Assembly (NCBI GenBank): GCA_002366635.1
Contig: DFBN01000048.1
Span: 1-17,933 of the forward strand
Direction of reading: 5' to 3'
Length of the DNA: 17,933 nt
DNA from: Caldifarciminota bacterium UBA3079
GTDB taxonomy: Bacteria > Hydrothermota > Tepidihabitantia > Tepidihabitantales > Tepidihabitantaceae
In this document: piece after piece, positions 1 through 7,206 of the stretch
How positions within the stretch are numbered: the first letter of the stretch is position 1
How the letters are laid out: every line of letters begins with the position of its first letter
The notes under the pieces: generated by a model
What the model saw: the letters and a program-made list of their open reading frames with translations, nothing else
Told to the model about the DNA's origin: nothing
The model's database searches: none
Position numbers and translations under genes: made by a program

Positions 1-2
1 AA

Positions 3-152
3 TCTGAGACCATAAACACGACAACCCACTCTACAGAGTTCAGCTATGGAATCGGTTACAGCCCGATTGATAATCTTCAAATTGACATTATGGGATTTCA
101 GAAACTGACAGACTTTACCAATTGGGCACTTTCTGTTACTTTCAAATTCTAA
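3..152 (+). CDS. C-terminal end of an outer-membrane beta-barrel protein (partial)
   Basis: The reading frame is open from the left edge and ends at TAA (150-152), giving 49 residues without a start. The peptide alternates polar and hydrophobic residues, has an aromatic/glycine strand (FSYGIGYSP), and ends ...NWALSVTFKF. A final antiparallel strand closing on a C-terminal phenylalanine is the usual signal read by the BAM outer-membrane insertion machinery. It is therefore probably the last two or three strands of an outer-membrane barrel. The family cannot be named from this fragment. It ends 10 nt before a lipoprotein gene, so the two are likely co-transcribed and may work together at the cell surface. 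The barrel assignment is inference from pattern, not from a full domain. Confidence 0.55.
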   Translation, partial: SETINTTTHSTEFSYGIGYSPIDNLQIDIMGFQKLTDFTNWALSVTFKF

Positions 153-162
153 AGGAGCAATC

Positions 163-1359
163 ATGAAAAGAATTTTCTTGATAACAGCCATTCTCTTGCT
201 TGTGGTCGGCTGCCAGAAAAACGAAAACCCGTTGAATATTGATACAAACCTCCCGCTCGGAACCGGCGCAGGAAATCTACCAACGGTAATAAATACCGAC
301 CCATCAAATGCCTGTCAACTGATTGATGATGACCCTGAAACCCCGGGAATTCAAGCAACCATAACGGTCAGCTTTTCCAATTATATGGACGAAGCGACAA
401 TCAAGGAAAACGCCAGGGTGGCGAACACAACCAGAGGTGAAGATGTTTCCAATCTGGCGATAAGCTACAACCCTGACGCAAGAAAACTTTATATTCGCCA
501 TACCGATTGGAGTGAAAACAACGCCTATCTCTTAACCTTGGCCGGCATCAAAAACAAATGGGGCAAACCCATCGACGGCAACAAAAACGGCAAAGAAGAT
601 GGAACTCCTTATGACGATGCCTTGAGCAGCTTCTATACAGCGGGAAGCATGCCTGATAGCTGCGTCTGGATTGTGCCTCCGAGACTGGCCGAACTTATCC
701 CTGATACCACAAGGATTGCAGATACATTGTCTGCGATAATGGTATCTTTCGATTCCAGGATGGATACGACAACCCTTATTTCTGACAATTTCTCTCTGGT
801 CAGTGAGACCGGTGCGTCAATCCAGTTGGATAGGTCAAGCGTCACTGAGAATTCGGTCACCTTTACACCCAGGTCTATCTTAAGATTCGGAAACATATAT
901 TCCATCACTATCATCAGTAAAGATGTCAAAGCCAAGGCACCAAGAAACACACCAGATTATATCCTGATTCTCGATGCCGATGTTGATGGCTCAGAAGCCG
1001 ACGAGCCGGACTACAGATCTTATTTCCTTTGTGACACAATTTCCGCACCCACTGTCTCGGTTTCAAATGTCAATAACTCTCTCCGGTTTGATTTTGACCA
1101 AAACATGGATACGGCAACACTGACCATCGAAAACATCCGGGCATTCGACCAGACCGGCTACATCCCGGGAACCATGACCATTACCAATAACAATACAAGG
1201 CTGGACTACTATTTCTCAAGACCGACCCAGGGCGCATTCCAGGCATTCGTATCTAAAGAAGTCAAATCCGCCTGCGGTATGATGCTTGACGGCCAGACAA
1301 CCCCAAACGGAATCGGCGGAGAACCCTGGGATGATTTCTGGTGGTTACAATCCAATTGA
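163..1359 (+). CDS. Surface lipoprotein with three Ig-like (Big_5-type) repeats
   Basis: This 398-residue protein starts at ATG 163, five bases after AAAGGAG (151-157). Residues 1-17 form a lipoprotein signal: MKR, a hydrophobic run, then VVGC with Cys17 as the lipidation site. Residue +2 is Gln, so outer-membrane sorting is plausible. The rest holds three repeats, each opening with a V/F-x-F-x-x-x-MD-x-x-T-[IL] strand (about residues 65-80, 190-205 and 305-320), the hallmark of bacterial Ig-like Big_5 domains. Each repeat closes with an Asp/Gly-rich loop (about 137-152, 270-286, 375-391). Such loops often bind calcium, but that is inference here. No catalytic domain is seen. A structural or adhesive role on the cell surface, with the upstream barrel protein, is the best guess. 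Confidence 0.75.
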   Translation: MKRIFLITAILLLVVGCQKNENPLNIDTNLPLGTGAGNLPTVINTDPSNACQLIDDDPETPGIQATITVSFSNYMDEATIKENARVANTTRGEDVSNLAISYNPDARKLYIRHTDWSENNAYLLTLAGIKNKWGKPIDGNKNGKEDGTPYDDALSSFYTAGSMPDSCVWIVPPRLAELIPDTTRIADTLSAIMVSFDSRMDTTTLISDNFSLVSETGASIQLDRSSVTENSVTFTPRSILRFGNIYSITIISKDVKAKAPRNTPDYILILDADVDGSEADEPDYRSYFLCDTISAPTVSVSNVNNSLRFDFDQNMDTATLTIENIRAFDQTGYIPGTMTITNNNTRLDYYFSRPTQGAFQAFVSKEVKSACGMMLDGQTTPNGIGGEPWDDFWWLQSN

Positions 1360-1390
1360 CCAGGAATACAGATATGCTTCAATAGTTAGC

Positions 1391-1419
1391 TTGACACCCG
1401 TATTGGATTTTTCTATACT
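1391..1419 (+). promoter_or_regulatory. Sigma-70-type promoter for rho-rpmE-prfB
   Basis: TTGACA at 1391-1396 matches the -35 consensus exactly. A 17-nt spacer follows, then TATACT at 1414-1419 (five of six -10 consensus bases). Transcription should begin near 1426, giving a leader of about 120 nt before rho. No clear terminator, riboswitch or leader peptide is visible in that leader. In other bacteria rho is often autoregulated through Rho-dependent attenuation in its leader; whether that occurs here is inference. The rest of 1360-1548 shows nothing else recognisable. Confidence 0.75.
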
Positions 1420-1548
1420 TGTCAGGAATTGGAATAGTTCGGACCTTTTCGTTTCCTCGGAGAAGTCTTAGTGAACTTAAAAAAGTCTGAAATGCGGTTG
1501 TAATACAGGCAGCCGGAACTTAGAGAAATTATCCCAAAAGGAGCGTAT

Positions 1549-2814
1549 ATGACTCAGGAAGAGCTCAAGAGCAAAAAGATTGGAGAACTATACGAAATAG
1601 CCCAATCTATGGGAATCAACGACCTCCGTAACAAGAGGAAACAGGGCGTGGTTATGGCGATTCTCAAGGCTGAAATAAAGAAAAAGAAAGTCCCGACCGA
1701 AGGAATCATTGTAACCGGTGTTCTCGAAATACTTGAAGAAGGCTTTGGCTTCCTCCGTTCGGCTGACTACAGTTATCTCCCTTCTTCGGACGATGTTTAC
1801 GTATCACCTTCCCAGATAAAGAGATTCGGGCTCAAGACCGGCGACACTATCGTCGGCTCGGCAAGGGGCCCGAAGAATACTGAACGGTATTTTGCCCTTT
1901 TGAAAATTGACACTGTCAACGGAGGCCCACTCGAAAATGTCCGGCACCGTGTTCCTTTCGATGCCCTCACCCCGCTTTATCCGAACGAGCGCATCAAACT
2001 CGAAATCGAAAAGGAAAACGACTTCTCCAAAAGGGTCGTTGACCTGTTCGTCCCAATCGGTAAGGGCCAGCGTGGCCTTATCGTATCCCCGCCCCGAGCC
2101 GGCAAAACAATACTACTCCAGAAAATCGCCAACAGCATCACGGCTAACCACCCTGAGATTACCCTTATCATCCTCCTGATTGACGAACGACCTGAAGAAG
2201 TAACCGACATGGAACGGTCGGTCAAAGCAGAGGTTATCAGTTCAACCTTTGACGAAGTGCCGGAGCGTCATGTCCAGGTAGCCAATATGGTCCTGGAAAT
2301 GGCTAAACGTCTGGTCGAGCATCAGAAGGATGTCGTAATACTGCTCGACTCGATAACCCGTCTCTCCCGCGCCCATAACCTTGTAGTACCACATTCAGGC
2401 CGCACCCTTTCCGGTGGTCTTGATTCCAATGCCCTGCAGAAACCGAAGAAGTTCTTCGGCGCTGCCCGCAATATCGAAGAAGGCGGCAGCCTGACCATTA
2501 TCGCCACTGCGCTGGTCGAAACCGGCAGCCGGATGGATGAAGTAATCTTTGAGGAATTCAAAGGCACCGGTAATATGGAATTGATTCTCGACCGCAAGCT
2601 TGCAGACCGCCGTATCTTCCCCGCTATAGACCTGCAACGTTCCGGCACACGCAAGGAAGAACTTCTGCTTTCCGAATTCGAACTCAACCGCATCTGGGTC
2701 ATGCGCAAACTCCTGGCCGAGCTCAATTCGGTAGAGATGATGGAATTTGTCCTTGACAAAATGCGGTTAACCCGTAACAATAAAGAGTTCTTAGATTCGA
2801 TGAGTGAAAGCTAA
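1549..2814 (+). CDS. rho: Transcription termination factor Rho
   Basis: Rho is the hexameric RNA-dependent ATPase/helicase that ends transcription of untranslated RNA. The 421 residues match the usual length (E. coli about 419). Order of domains: N-terminal Rho_N helical domain (1-45), cold-shock-like RNA-binding domain (about 52-120) with GFGFLRS (65-71) and DVYVS (82-86), then the RecA-type ATPase. Walker A is PPRAGKT (181-187) and Walker B is VVILLDS with Asp267. The RNA-contacting loops around [12 protein letters not shown] and the GTGNME segment are intact. ATG 1549 follows AAAAGGAG (1536-1543) at good spacing. There is no large insertion of the kind seen in some Actinobacteria or Bacteroidota. 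It is the first gene of rho-rpmE-prfB, and rpmE begins 2 nt after its stop. Confidence 0.98.
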   Translation: MTQEELKSKKIGELYEIAQSMGINDLRNKRKQGVVMAILKAEIKKKKVPTEGIIVTGVLEILEEGFGFLRSADYSYLPSSDDVYVSPSQIKRFGLKTGDTIVGSARGPKNTERYFALLKIDTVNGGPLENVRHRVPFDALTPLYPNERIKLEIEKENDFSKRVVDLFVPIGKGQRGLIVSPPRAGKTILLQKIANSITANHPEITLIILLIDERPEEVTDMERSVKAEVISSTFDEVPERHVQVANMVLEMAKRLVEHQKDVVILLDSITRLSRAHNLVVPHSGRTLSGGLDSNALQKPKKFFGAARNIEEGGSLTIIATALVETGSRMDEVIFEEFKGTGNMELILDRKLADRRIFPAIDLQRSGTRKEELLLSEFELNRIWVMRKLLAELNSVEMMEFVLDKMRLTRNNKEFLDSMSES

Positions 2815-2816
2815 AA

Positions 2817-3041
2817 ATGAAAAAAAAGATTCATCCCAAATATGTAGACTGCGTCATAACCTGCGCATGCGGCAATGTAGTAAAAACCCGGTCTACCAAA
2901 CCGAAGATGACCGTGGACATCTGCTCTGCCTGCCATCCGTTCTTTACCGGCAAGCGGAAGTTGCTCGACACTGCTGGCCGCGTTGAGAAATTCCGCCGCA
3001 AGTATGGCGAAGCGGTCCCTTCCAATAGGAAAAAGAAATAA
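2817..3041 (+). CDS. rpmE: 50S ribosomal protein L31 (zinc-binding form)
   Basis: This 74-residue protein begins [12 protein letters not shown] and has the L31 layout. Cysteines at 16, 18, 36 and 39 (CAC and CSAC) form the zinc site of the 'C+' form, and there is an extra Cys at 12. The tail is basic (NRKKK). L31 sits at the central protuberance and bridges the two ribosomal subunits. The start lies 2 nt after the rho stop with only a weak purine stretch ahead, so translation is probably coupled to rho. A zinc-containing L31 can be exchanged for a C- paralogue under zinc limitation in some bacteria; no paralogue lies in this window. Confidence 0.96.
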   Translation: MKKKIHPKYVDCVITCACGNVVKTRSTKPKMTVDICSACHPFFTGKRKLLDTAGRVEKFRRKYGEAVPSNRKKK

Positions 3042-3048
3042 ATTCTGC

Positions 3049-4147
3049 ATGTCTGGCCAGTTGGAAACCCTGAACACCCGGTTGTGCCGGCTCCGGGAGT
3101 TTCTTTGACCTGACCCATCGCAGGACCGATTTAGAAAAACTCACCGCCGAAAGCACTAAACCGGGTTTCTGGAACGATTCGACCCATGCCCAGGCTGTAA
3201 TGAGACGCATCGCTGCAGCCCAGGACATTATCAATCGCGTCGGCCGGCTTGAAAGCGAACTCAAAGAGGCATCGGAAATCCAAGAACTGTTTCGCACTGA
3301 CGAAACAGTTATAAAAGAAATGAACGAACACCTAACCCGAATCCAGCAGGAATTGCAGGCACTCGAAGAAAGAGGAATGTTTAGCTCTCCTGAGGACGCA
3401 CGGGCCGCCATTTTTTCAATTCACCCTGGAGCCGGAGGGACCGAATCGTGCGACTGGACTGAGATGCTCCTAAGGATGTACACCCGTTATATTGAGAACC
3501 AGGAACTCTCGTTTCGGGTACTCGACCTGCAGGCCAATGAAGAAGCAGGAATAAAAGATGTAATCCTCGAAGTAACCGGCACCAATGCTTATGGTCTTCT
3601 CAAATCCGAGGCCGGCGTGCATCGCCTGGTTCGAATCTCGCCATTTGATACAAACCAGCGCCGCCATACCAGCTTTGCCGCGGTTTCGGTTTACCCCGTG
3701 ATTGAGGAAATCGAAATTCAAATCGACTCCAAGGACCTGCGCATAGATACATTTCGCGCCGGCGGCCACGGTGGTCAGAATGTCAACAAGGTAAGCTCCG
3801 CAGTGAGAATCACCCACATCCCGACCAGTATCGTTGTTACCTGCCAGAACGAACGGTCTCAATTCCAGAACAAACAGAATGCGCTCAAAATACTCTATGC
3901 CCGCGTCCATGCCTTTTACAAACAGCAACAAGACGGGGAACGCAGGAAGTTGCAAGCCACAAAAACCGATATCGCCTGGGGTCACCAAATCCGTTCTTAT
4001 GTATTATTCCCTTATCTGCTTGTTAAGGACCACCGCACCGGTGTCGAAACCCACGATGTCGAAGGTGTAATGAACGGCAGAATTGAGCCGTTCGTTCACG
4101 CCTATCTTACTCAACTCGTTCCGGCCCGGCCATCAACCAGTTCTTGA
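3049..4147 (+). CDS. prfB: Peptide chain release factor 2, made by programmed +1 frameshift
   Basis: RF2 releases the finished protein at UGA and UAA codons. The gene reads 19 codons from ATG 3049 (MSGQLETLNTRLCRLREFL), meets in-frame TGA at 3106-3108, then continues in the +1 frame from GAC 3107 to TGA 4145-4147. The joined product is 365 residues, the usual RF2 size. After the shift comes a typical N-terminal domain (DLEKLTAESTKPGFWND). The UGA-specificity tripeptide SPF is at about 197-199 and the catalytic GGQ loop (GGHGGQNVNK) at about 241-243. ATG 3049 lies 7 nt after the rpmE stop without a well-placed Shine-Dalgarno, suggesting coupling. The SPF tripeptide and the frameshift distinguish it from RF1, which commonly follows rpmE in other bacteria. 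The gene itself ends in UGA. Confidence 0.95.
3095..3109 (+). promoter_or_regulatory. RF2 programmed frameshift site
   Basis: The order is GGGAG (3095-3099), TTT, CTT (3103-3105), TGA (3106-3108), C (3109). This matches the classic prfB element: a Shine-Dalgarno-like stretch three bases before CUU, then UGA followed by C, which is a poor termination context. When RF2 is scarce the ribosome slips from CUU to UUU and reads GAC, making more RF2; when RF2 is plentiful it terminates. The internal Shine-Dalgarno here is shorter than the E. coli AGGGGG. Confidence 0.9.
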
Positions 4148-4171
4148 CAAAAGCCAGATTCTGAGTATTAA
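4144..4171 (+). promoter_or_regulatory. Possible promoter for the ferredoxin gene
   Basis: TTGACA at 4144-4149 is an exact -35 match and overlaps the prfB stop codon. TATTAA at 4166-4171 could be the -10 with a 16-nt spacer (four of six consensus bases). The leader to the ferredoxin start would be about 55 nt. The weak -10 makes this tentative. Confidence 0.45.
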
Positions 4172-4232
4172 CATACTTCTCTATGATTTGTAGAAACAAA
4201 CGCAGACAAGAACTTTCGAAATGGAGGCAAAG

Positions 4233-4421
4233 GTGAAAGTATCTGTCAATAAAGACCTGTGCACTGGCTGCGAGCTTTGCGTCAACACCTGCCCGGACCT
4301 CTTCGAGATAGACGGTGATACCGCCAAAGCCAAAGTGGAAGTCGTGCCAGAAGGTGCCGAAGAGTGCGCACGCCAGGCTGCAGAAGATTGTCCTGGCGGT
4401 GCTATAACAGTACAAGAGTAA
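4233..4421 (+). CDS. Single-cluster [4Fe-4S] ferredoxin
   Basis: This small acidic electron carrier belongs to the Thermotoga/Pyrococcus-like single [4Fe-4S] ferredoxin family. I place the start at GTG 4233, because GGAGG (4223-4227) sits five bases upstream. An upstream ATG at 4221 would place the Shine-Dalgarno inside the gene. The product is 62 residues, beginning MKVSVNKDLC. Cys10, Cys13 and Cys16 (CTGCELC) plus Cys53 (DCPGGA) are the expected cluster ligands. The remaining pair, Cys20 and Cys45, lies where related ferredoxins have a disulfide. All four ligands are Cys, so a stable 4Fe cluster is expected. The redox partner cannot be inferred from the neighbours, which are translation genes. 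Confidence 0.92.
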   Translation: MKVSVNKDLCTGCELCVNTCPDLFEIDGDTAKAKVEVVPEGAEECARQAAEDCPGGAITVQE

Positions 4422-4436
4422 GTCCAGAGTATCCCG

Positions 4437-4475
4437 ACGCCCGCTCAGTACTGATAAGGAGCGGGCGTTGTCTTA
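4437..4475 (+). terminator. Intrinsic terminator between converging genes
   Basis: ACGCCCGCTC (4437-4446) pairs perfectly with GAGCGGGCGT (4459-4468) across a 12-nt loop, followed by a T-rich stretch (TTGTCTT). It lies between the ferredoxin stop (4421) and the hflX stop (4480). The T-tract favours termination of the plus-strand transcript. The same hairpin would form from the minus strand but lacks a T-tract there. Confidence 0.7.
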
Positions 4476-4479
4476 TCAA

Positions 4480-5751
4480 TCAGGAAATCAGTTGACTTTT
4501 TCGGCGCAAAGCTTGGTTAATCTCCTTGCGCACCCGGCCCAGAACCGGCTGGAATCCACGCACAACGATCCTACGCTTGCCATCTCTTACCTCATCTGTC
4601 ACTACTTGGCCTGAACGGCAGACGAGACTTATCAAATCCCACTTTGATTCGGGAACGGTAAAAACCCTGGTAACCATCTGAAGTTCAATAAGGTCCTGCA
4701 TCGTCGATTTCAGCTTCTCGACACCGGTTCCGGTTCGTCCGGAAACGAAAACCGCCTTGCTATAGCCACGCCGCAACCTACTCAAGACCGCATCGTCAAA
4801 CACCCTGTCGATTTTGGAGAAAACCATCAGCGTCGGCTTGCTATTGGCTCCCACTTCTTGCAGGGTATCGTTAACAACATCTATCCGCCGGTCGACCTGA
4901 ACATCAGTGGAATCAGCTACATGCAACAGGAAATCAGCCTCCCGCACTTCTGATAGTGTTGCGCGGAAACTGGCAATCAACTGATGGGGCAGGCTACGAA
5001 TAAAACCCACTGTGTCAGTGAGAACAATCCGGACATAACGGCCCAAGTCCAGCGCCTTTGTGTTAGGGTCGAGGGTGGCAAAAAGCTGGTCTGAAACCTT
5101 AATGCCGGCCTTAGTGAGTCGGTTGAACAACGTTGACTTACCTGCATTTGTATACCCGACCAGTACCACCCGGAAAAGATTTGCCCGTCGCCGGCGCTGT
5201 GTCGTTCTTTCCCGGTCAATCCGCCTCAATGCCCTTCGGAGTGCAACTATGCGCTGCTGTATCCTGCGTCGGTCAACCTCAAGCTGAGTTTCGCCCGGTC
5301 CCCGCGTTCCAATACCCCCTCCCAATCGGGACATCTCTACACCAAGACCGGTAAGGCGACTCTGCCGGTACTCCAACTGAGCTAGCTCCACCTGTATCTT
5401 CGCCTCGGCCGTGTGGGCATGAAGGGCAAAAATGTCCAGAATCAAAGCGGCCCGGTCGATAACCCTGATGCCGATACCCTCCTCGAGATTACGCAACTGG
5501 GTCGGGCTCAACTCCTCATCAAAAATCAACAAATCAACTCTGTATTCGCGACGAATCTTCTTCAGTCGTCCAACCATCCCTTTTCCTACCAGCGTTGCCG
5601 GGTCAAGCTTCTGACGCACCTGCACAAGTTTCTCAACGACATCTCCACCCGCGGTCTGGGTCAGGGACCCGAGTTCATCAAGCGAATCCACCTTCTCCCA
5701 CCGTGCCCGATTTGAATCCGCGACTCCGACAAGAAGAACTCTCGGGCTCAC
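4480..5751 (-). CDS. hflX: Ribosome-associated GTPase HflX
   Basis: HflX binds the 50S subunit and splits stalled ribosomes, notably after heat shock in E. coli. The 423 residues contain the N-terminal HflX domain (about 1-190) with the family signature GGGIGTRGPGETQLEVD (144-160), an arginine-rich helical linker, and the GTPase domain. The G motifs are G1 GYTNAGKST (199-207), G2 FATLDP (224-229), G3 DTVGF (246-250), G4 SKID (312-315) and G5 VSGRTG (about 336). G4 has Ser where NKxD is usual. The start is GTG 5751, overlapping the TGA of the upstream gene by 4 nt, with AAAGGAAA ahead of it. It is the last gene of the long minus-strand train that begins with the heat-shock chaperones, which fits its stress role. 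Confidence 0.96.
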   Translation of the reverse strand: MSPRVLLVGVADSNRARWEKVDSLDELGSLTQTAGGDVVEKLVQVRQKLDPATLVGKGMVGRLKKIRREYRVDLLIFDEELSPTQLRNLEEGIGIRVIDRAALILDIFALHAHTAEAKIQVELAQLEYRQSRLTGLGVEMSRLGGGIGTRGPGETQLEVDRRRIQQRIVALRRALRRIDRERTTQRRRRANLFRVVLVGYTNAGKSTLFNRLTKAGIKVSDQLFATLDPNTKALDLGRYVRIVLTDTVGFIRSLPHQLIASFRATLSEVREADFLLHVADSTDVQVDRRIDVVNDTLQEVGANSKPTLMVFSKIDRVFDDAVLSRLRRGYSKAVFVSGRTGTGVEKLKSTMQDLIELQMVTRVFTVPESKWDLISLVCRSGQVVTDEVRDGKRRIVVRGFQPVLGRVRKEINQALRRKSQLIS

Positions 5752-6329
5752 TGTTTCCTTTGCTGCACTACATAAACCAAACGATGGACAACAGTACCGA
5801 AGCTGCCCACCGCGATTATTCCCAGCGCCACCGGCATATACTTCTGTCCCAGCACGAACGCGCCCACCAGGAAAATTAACACGCGCACCGGCCGTTCAAA
5901 CCAACCCACTTTGCAGTCATACCCGACACCTTCGGCCCGGGCTCTGGTATAACTGACAAGCAAAGAAAATACAAGTGCCGCCACTGCAACCAGACCGTAA
6001 AATGGATTGATTGTCTGATAATACCAGTAGACGGCGCCCAGAACAACTGCCTCGCTGAAACGGTCAACAGACGAATCCAGAAAAGCACCGATGTCACTCT
6101 TGCGGCCTGTAGTCCTCGAGAGTTCACCATCAATAGTATCGCACAACCCGACAAGAACAACCAGCACCCCGCCCCAGACAAAACTGCCGGTGGCGAAAAG
6201 ATATGCCGCACCTATACTCAAAGGCACGGCTGTCAATGTCACTGCAGTGGGAGACACCCGACCGGCAACAAGCAGATTAACCAGCGGGTGCAACAACCGC
6301 CTTCCTCGGCGCTTAGTCTCTTCTCTCAT
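5748..6329 (-). CDS. CDP-alcohol phosphatidyltransferase family membrane enzyme
   Basis: This integral membrane enzyme transfers a phosphatidyl-type group from a CDP-activated lipid to an alcohol. Counted from ATG 6329 it has 193 residues with several hydrophobic helices. The signature D-x2-D-G-x2-A-R-x8-G-x3-D-x3-D is present at residues 64-89 (DTIDGELSR...G...D...D) with Ser replacing the Ala. The alcohol acceptor (glycerol phosphate as in PgsA, inositol phosphate, or other) cannot be read from the sequence. An upstream ATG at 6386 would add 19 residues but overlap rsmI by 74 nt. The later start gives a 17-nt overlap and an N-terminus (MREETKRRGRRLLHPLVNLL) more like the family. The gene overlaps hflX by 4 nt, so the two are tightly coupled. 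Confidence 0.85.
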   Translation of the reverse strand: MREETKRRGRRLLHPLVNLLVAGRVSPTAVTLTAVPLSIGAAYLFATGSFVWGGVLVVLVGLCDTIDGELSRTTGRKSDIGAFLDSSVDRFSEAVVLGAVYWYYQTINPFYGLVAVAALVFSLLVSYTRARAEGVGYDCKVGWFERPVRVLIFLVGAFVLGQKYMPVALGIIAVGSFGTVVHRLVYVVQQRKQ

Positions 6330-6996
6330 TCCCTGCCACAACAACAACGGTCTCGCCCTTAAGACTACGTTTTGCAAGCTCGGCAAATACTTCGCTCAAC
6401 CGGCCCCGAATAACCTCTTCATGCCTCTTCGTGAGCTCACGGCCAACCACAACATTTCTATCCCCCAAGAGCTCAAGCATCTCTGAGAGCGACTTGCTTA
6501 CCCTTCGTGCCGATTCGTAGAAGACCATCGTTCTCATCTCATCCTTGAGACTAACCAGCCGCTTGTGACGACGCCCCTGACGCCTGGGTAAAAAGCCCTC
6601 AAAGGTAAACCGGTCCGATGGCAACCCCGATACTACCAAGGCACTCAGTATCGCCGAAGCACCGGGAACCGGCACTACGCGTTGCCCGCGTTCGATTGCG
6701 GCACGAATCAGATAGAACCCCGGGTCCGAAACTCCAGGCGTGCCGGCATCGGTAACCAGTGCCACGCGCTTACCCTGCTTGAGCATCTCAAGAATCTCTG
6801 GCGTTCGCCTCAACTTGTTGTGGTCATGGTAGGACAAAAGACGATTCCGGATATCGAAATGCTTGAACAGCAGACCTGTGCGTCTTGTATCCTCACAGGC
6901 AACCAAATCTACTCTGGACAGAATCTCAGCCGCCCGAAATGTCATATCACCCAAATTGCCGATGGGCGTTGACACGACATAAAGACCGGGCTCCAA
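6313..6996 (-). CDS. rsmI: 16S rRNA 2'-O-ribose C1402 methyltransferase RsmI
   Basis: RsmI methylates the ribose of C1402 in the decoding centre of 16S rRNA using S-adenosylmethionine. It belongs to the tetrapyrrole-methylase fold. The 227 residues show STPIGNLGDMT (9-19), CEDTR (34-38), DAGTPGVSDPG (83-93), VPGASA (110-115), FYESARR (159-165) and GRELTKRHEE (185-194), all typical. The start used here is TTG 6996, with a poorly spaced GGGGA before it. In the same frame a CTG at 7038 lies six bases after a good AGGAG (7049-7045) and would add 14 residues, so the true start is uncertain. It overlaps the phosphatidyltransferase gene. Confidence 0.95.
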   Translation of the reverse strand: MEPGLYVVSTPIGNLGDMTFRAAEILSRVDLVACEDTRRTGLLFKHFDIRNRLLSYHDHNKLRRTPEILEMLKQGKRVALVTDAGTPGVSDPGFYLIRAAIERGQRVVPVPGASAILSALVVSGLPSDRFTFEGFLPRRQGRRHKRLVSLKDEMRTMVFYESARRVSKSLSEMLELLGDRNVVVGRELTKRHEEVIRGRLSEVFAELAKRSLKGETVVVVAGNERRD

Positions 6997-7047
6997 TCCC
7001 CGTTCTGAAAAGGCTGTCTTCGTATTTCTCTGGACCAGCCGGAACTC

Positions 7048-7206
7048 CTACAGGTCGAAAAACTCGACCGCACCGGAACTAGTATCAAGCAATGCCGCAG
7101 TATTGCGACCTCTCAACCAGCCGCATGCCGCGCCCGGATTGATAACAACGGGTTTCCGACCCTTGTGCTTCATCCGGTTGGTATGAATCAACCCCAGCCG
7201 GCTCAC
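7048..7206 (-). pseudogene. C-terminal remnant of a YfcE/MJ0936-type metallophosphoesterase
   Basis: A 52-codon frame runs from GTG 7206, overlapping the rpoD stop as GTGA, to TAG 7050-7048. The peptide includes HTNRMKHKGRKPVVINPGAACGWLRGR and ends TAALLDTSSGAVEFFDL (given here in two pieces). This closely resembles the end of YfcE/MJ0936-like phosphodiesterases, where a GHTHR metal site is followed by xxVINPGxxCGxLxG, a TxAxLD strand and a final VEF-L strand. The N-terminal domain with the other metal ligands is missing, because upstream sequence in this frame is the rpoD coding end and soon hits a stop. HTNR would be a degraded HTHR. I read it as a leftover from a deletion that fused it to rpoD. 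It could be translated but should not be a working enzyme. The family match is from memory and not searched. Confidence 0.55.

Noticed and set aside
1286..1471. 61-residue plus-strand frame after the lipoprotein gene
   Set aside because: It mostly overlaps the lipoprotein in another frame and runs through the rho promoter; no ribosome-binding site.
3049..3199. prfB as a frameshifted pseudogene or sequencing error
   Set aside because: The break is exactly CTT TGA C with an upstream Shine-Dalgarno-like stretch, and the joined protein has full RF2 length and motifs, so it is a programmed frameshift.
3470..3988. 172-residue minus-strand open frame opposite prfB
   Set aside because: Antisense to the conserved SPF-GGQ part of RF2; no promoter or ribosome-binding site.
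6330..6386. Upstream ATG (6386) as the start of the phosphatidyltransferase
   Set aside because: It would overlap rsmI by 74 nt and add residues unlike the family N-terminus; ATG 6329 fits better, though this is not proven.
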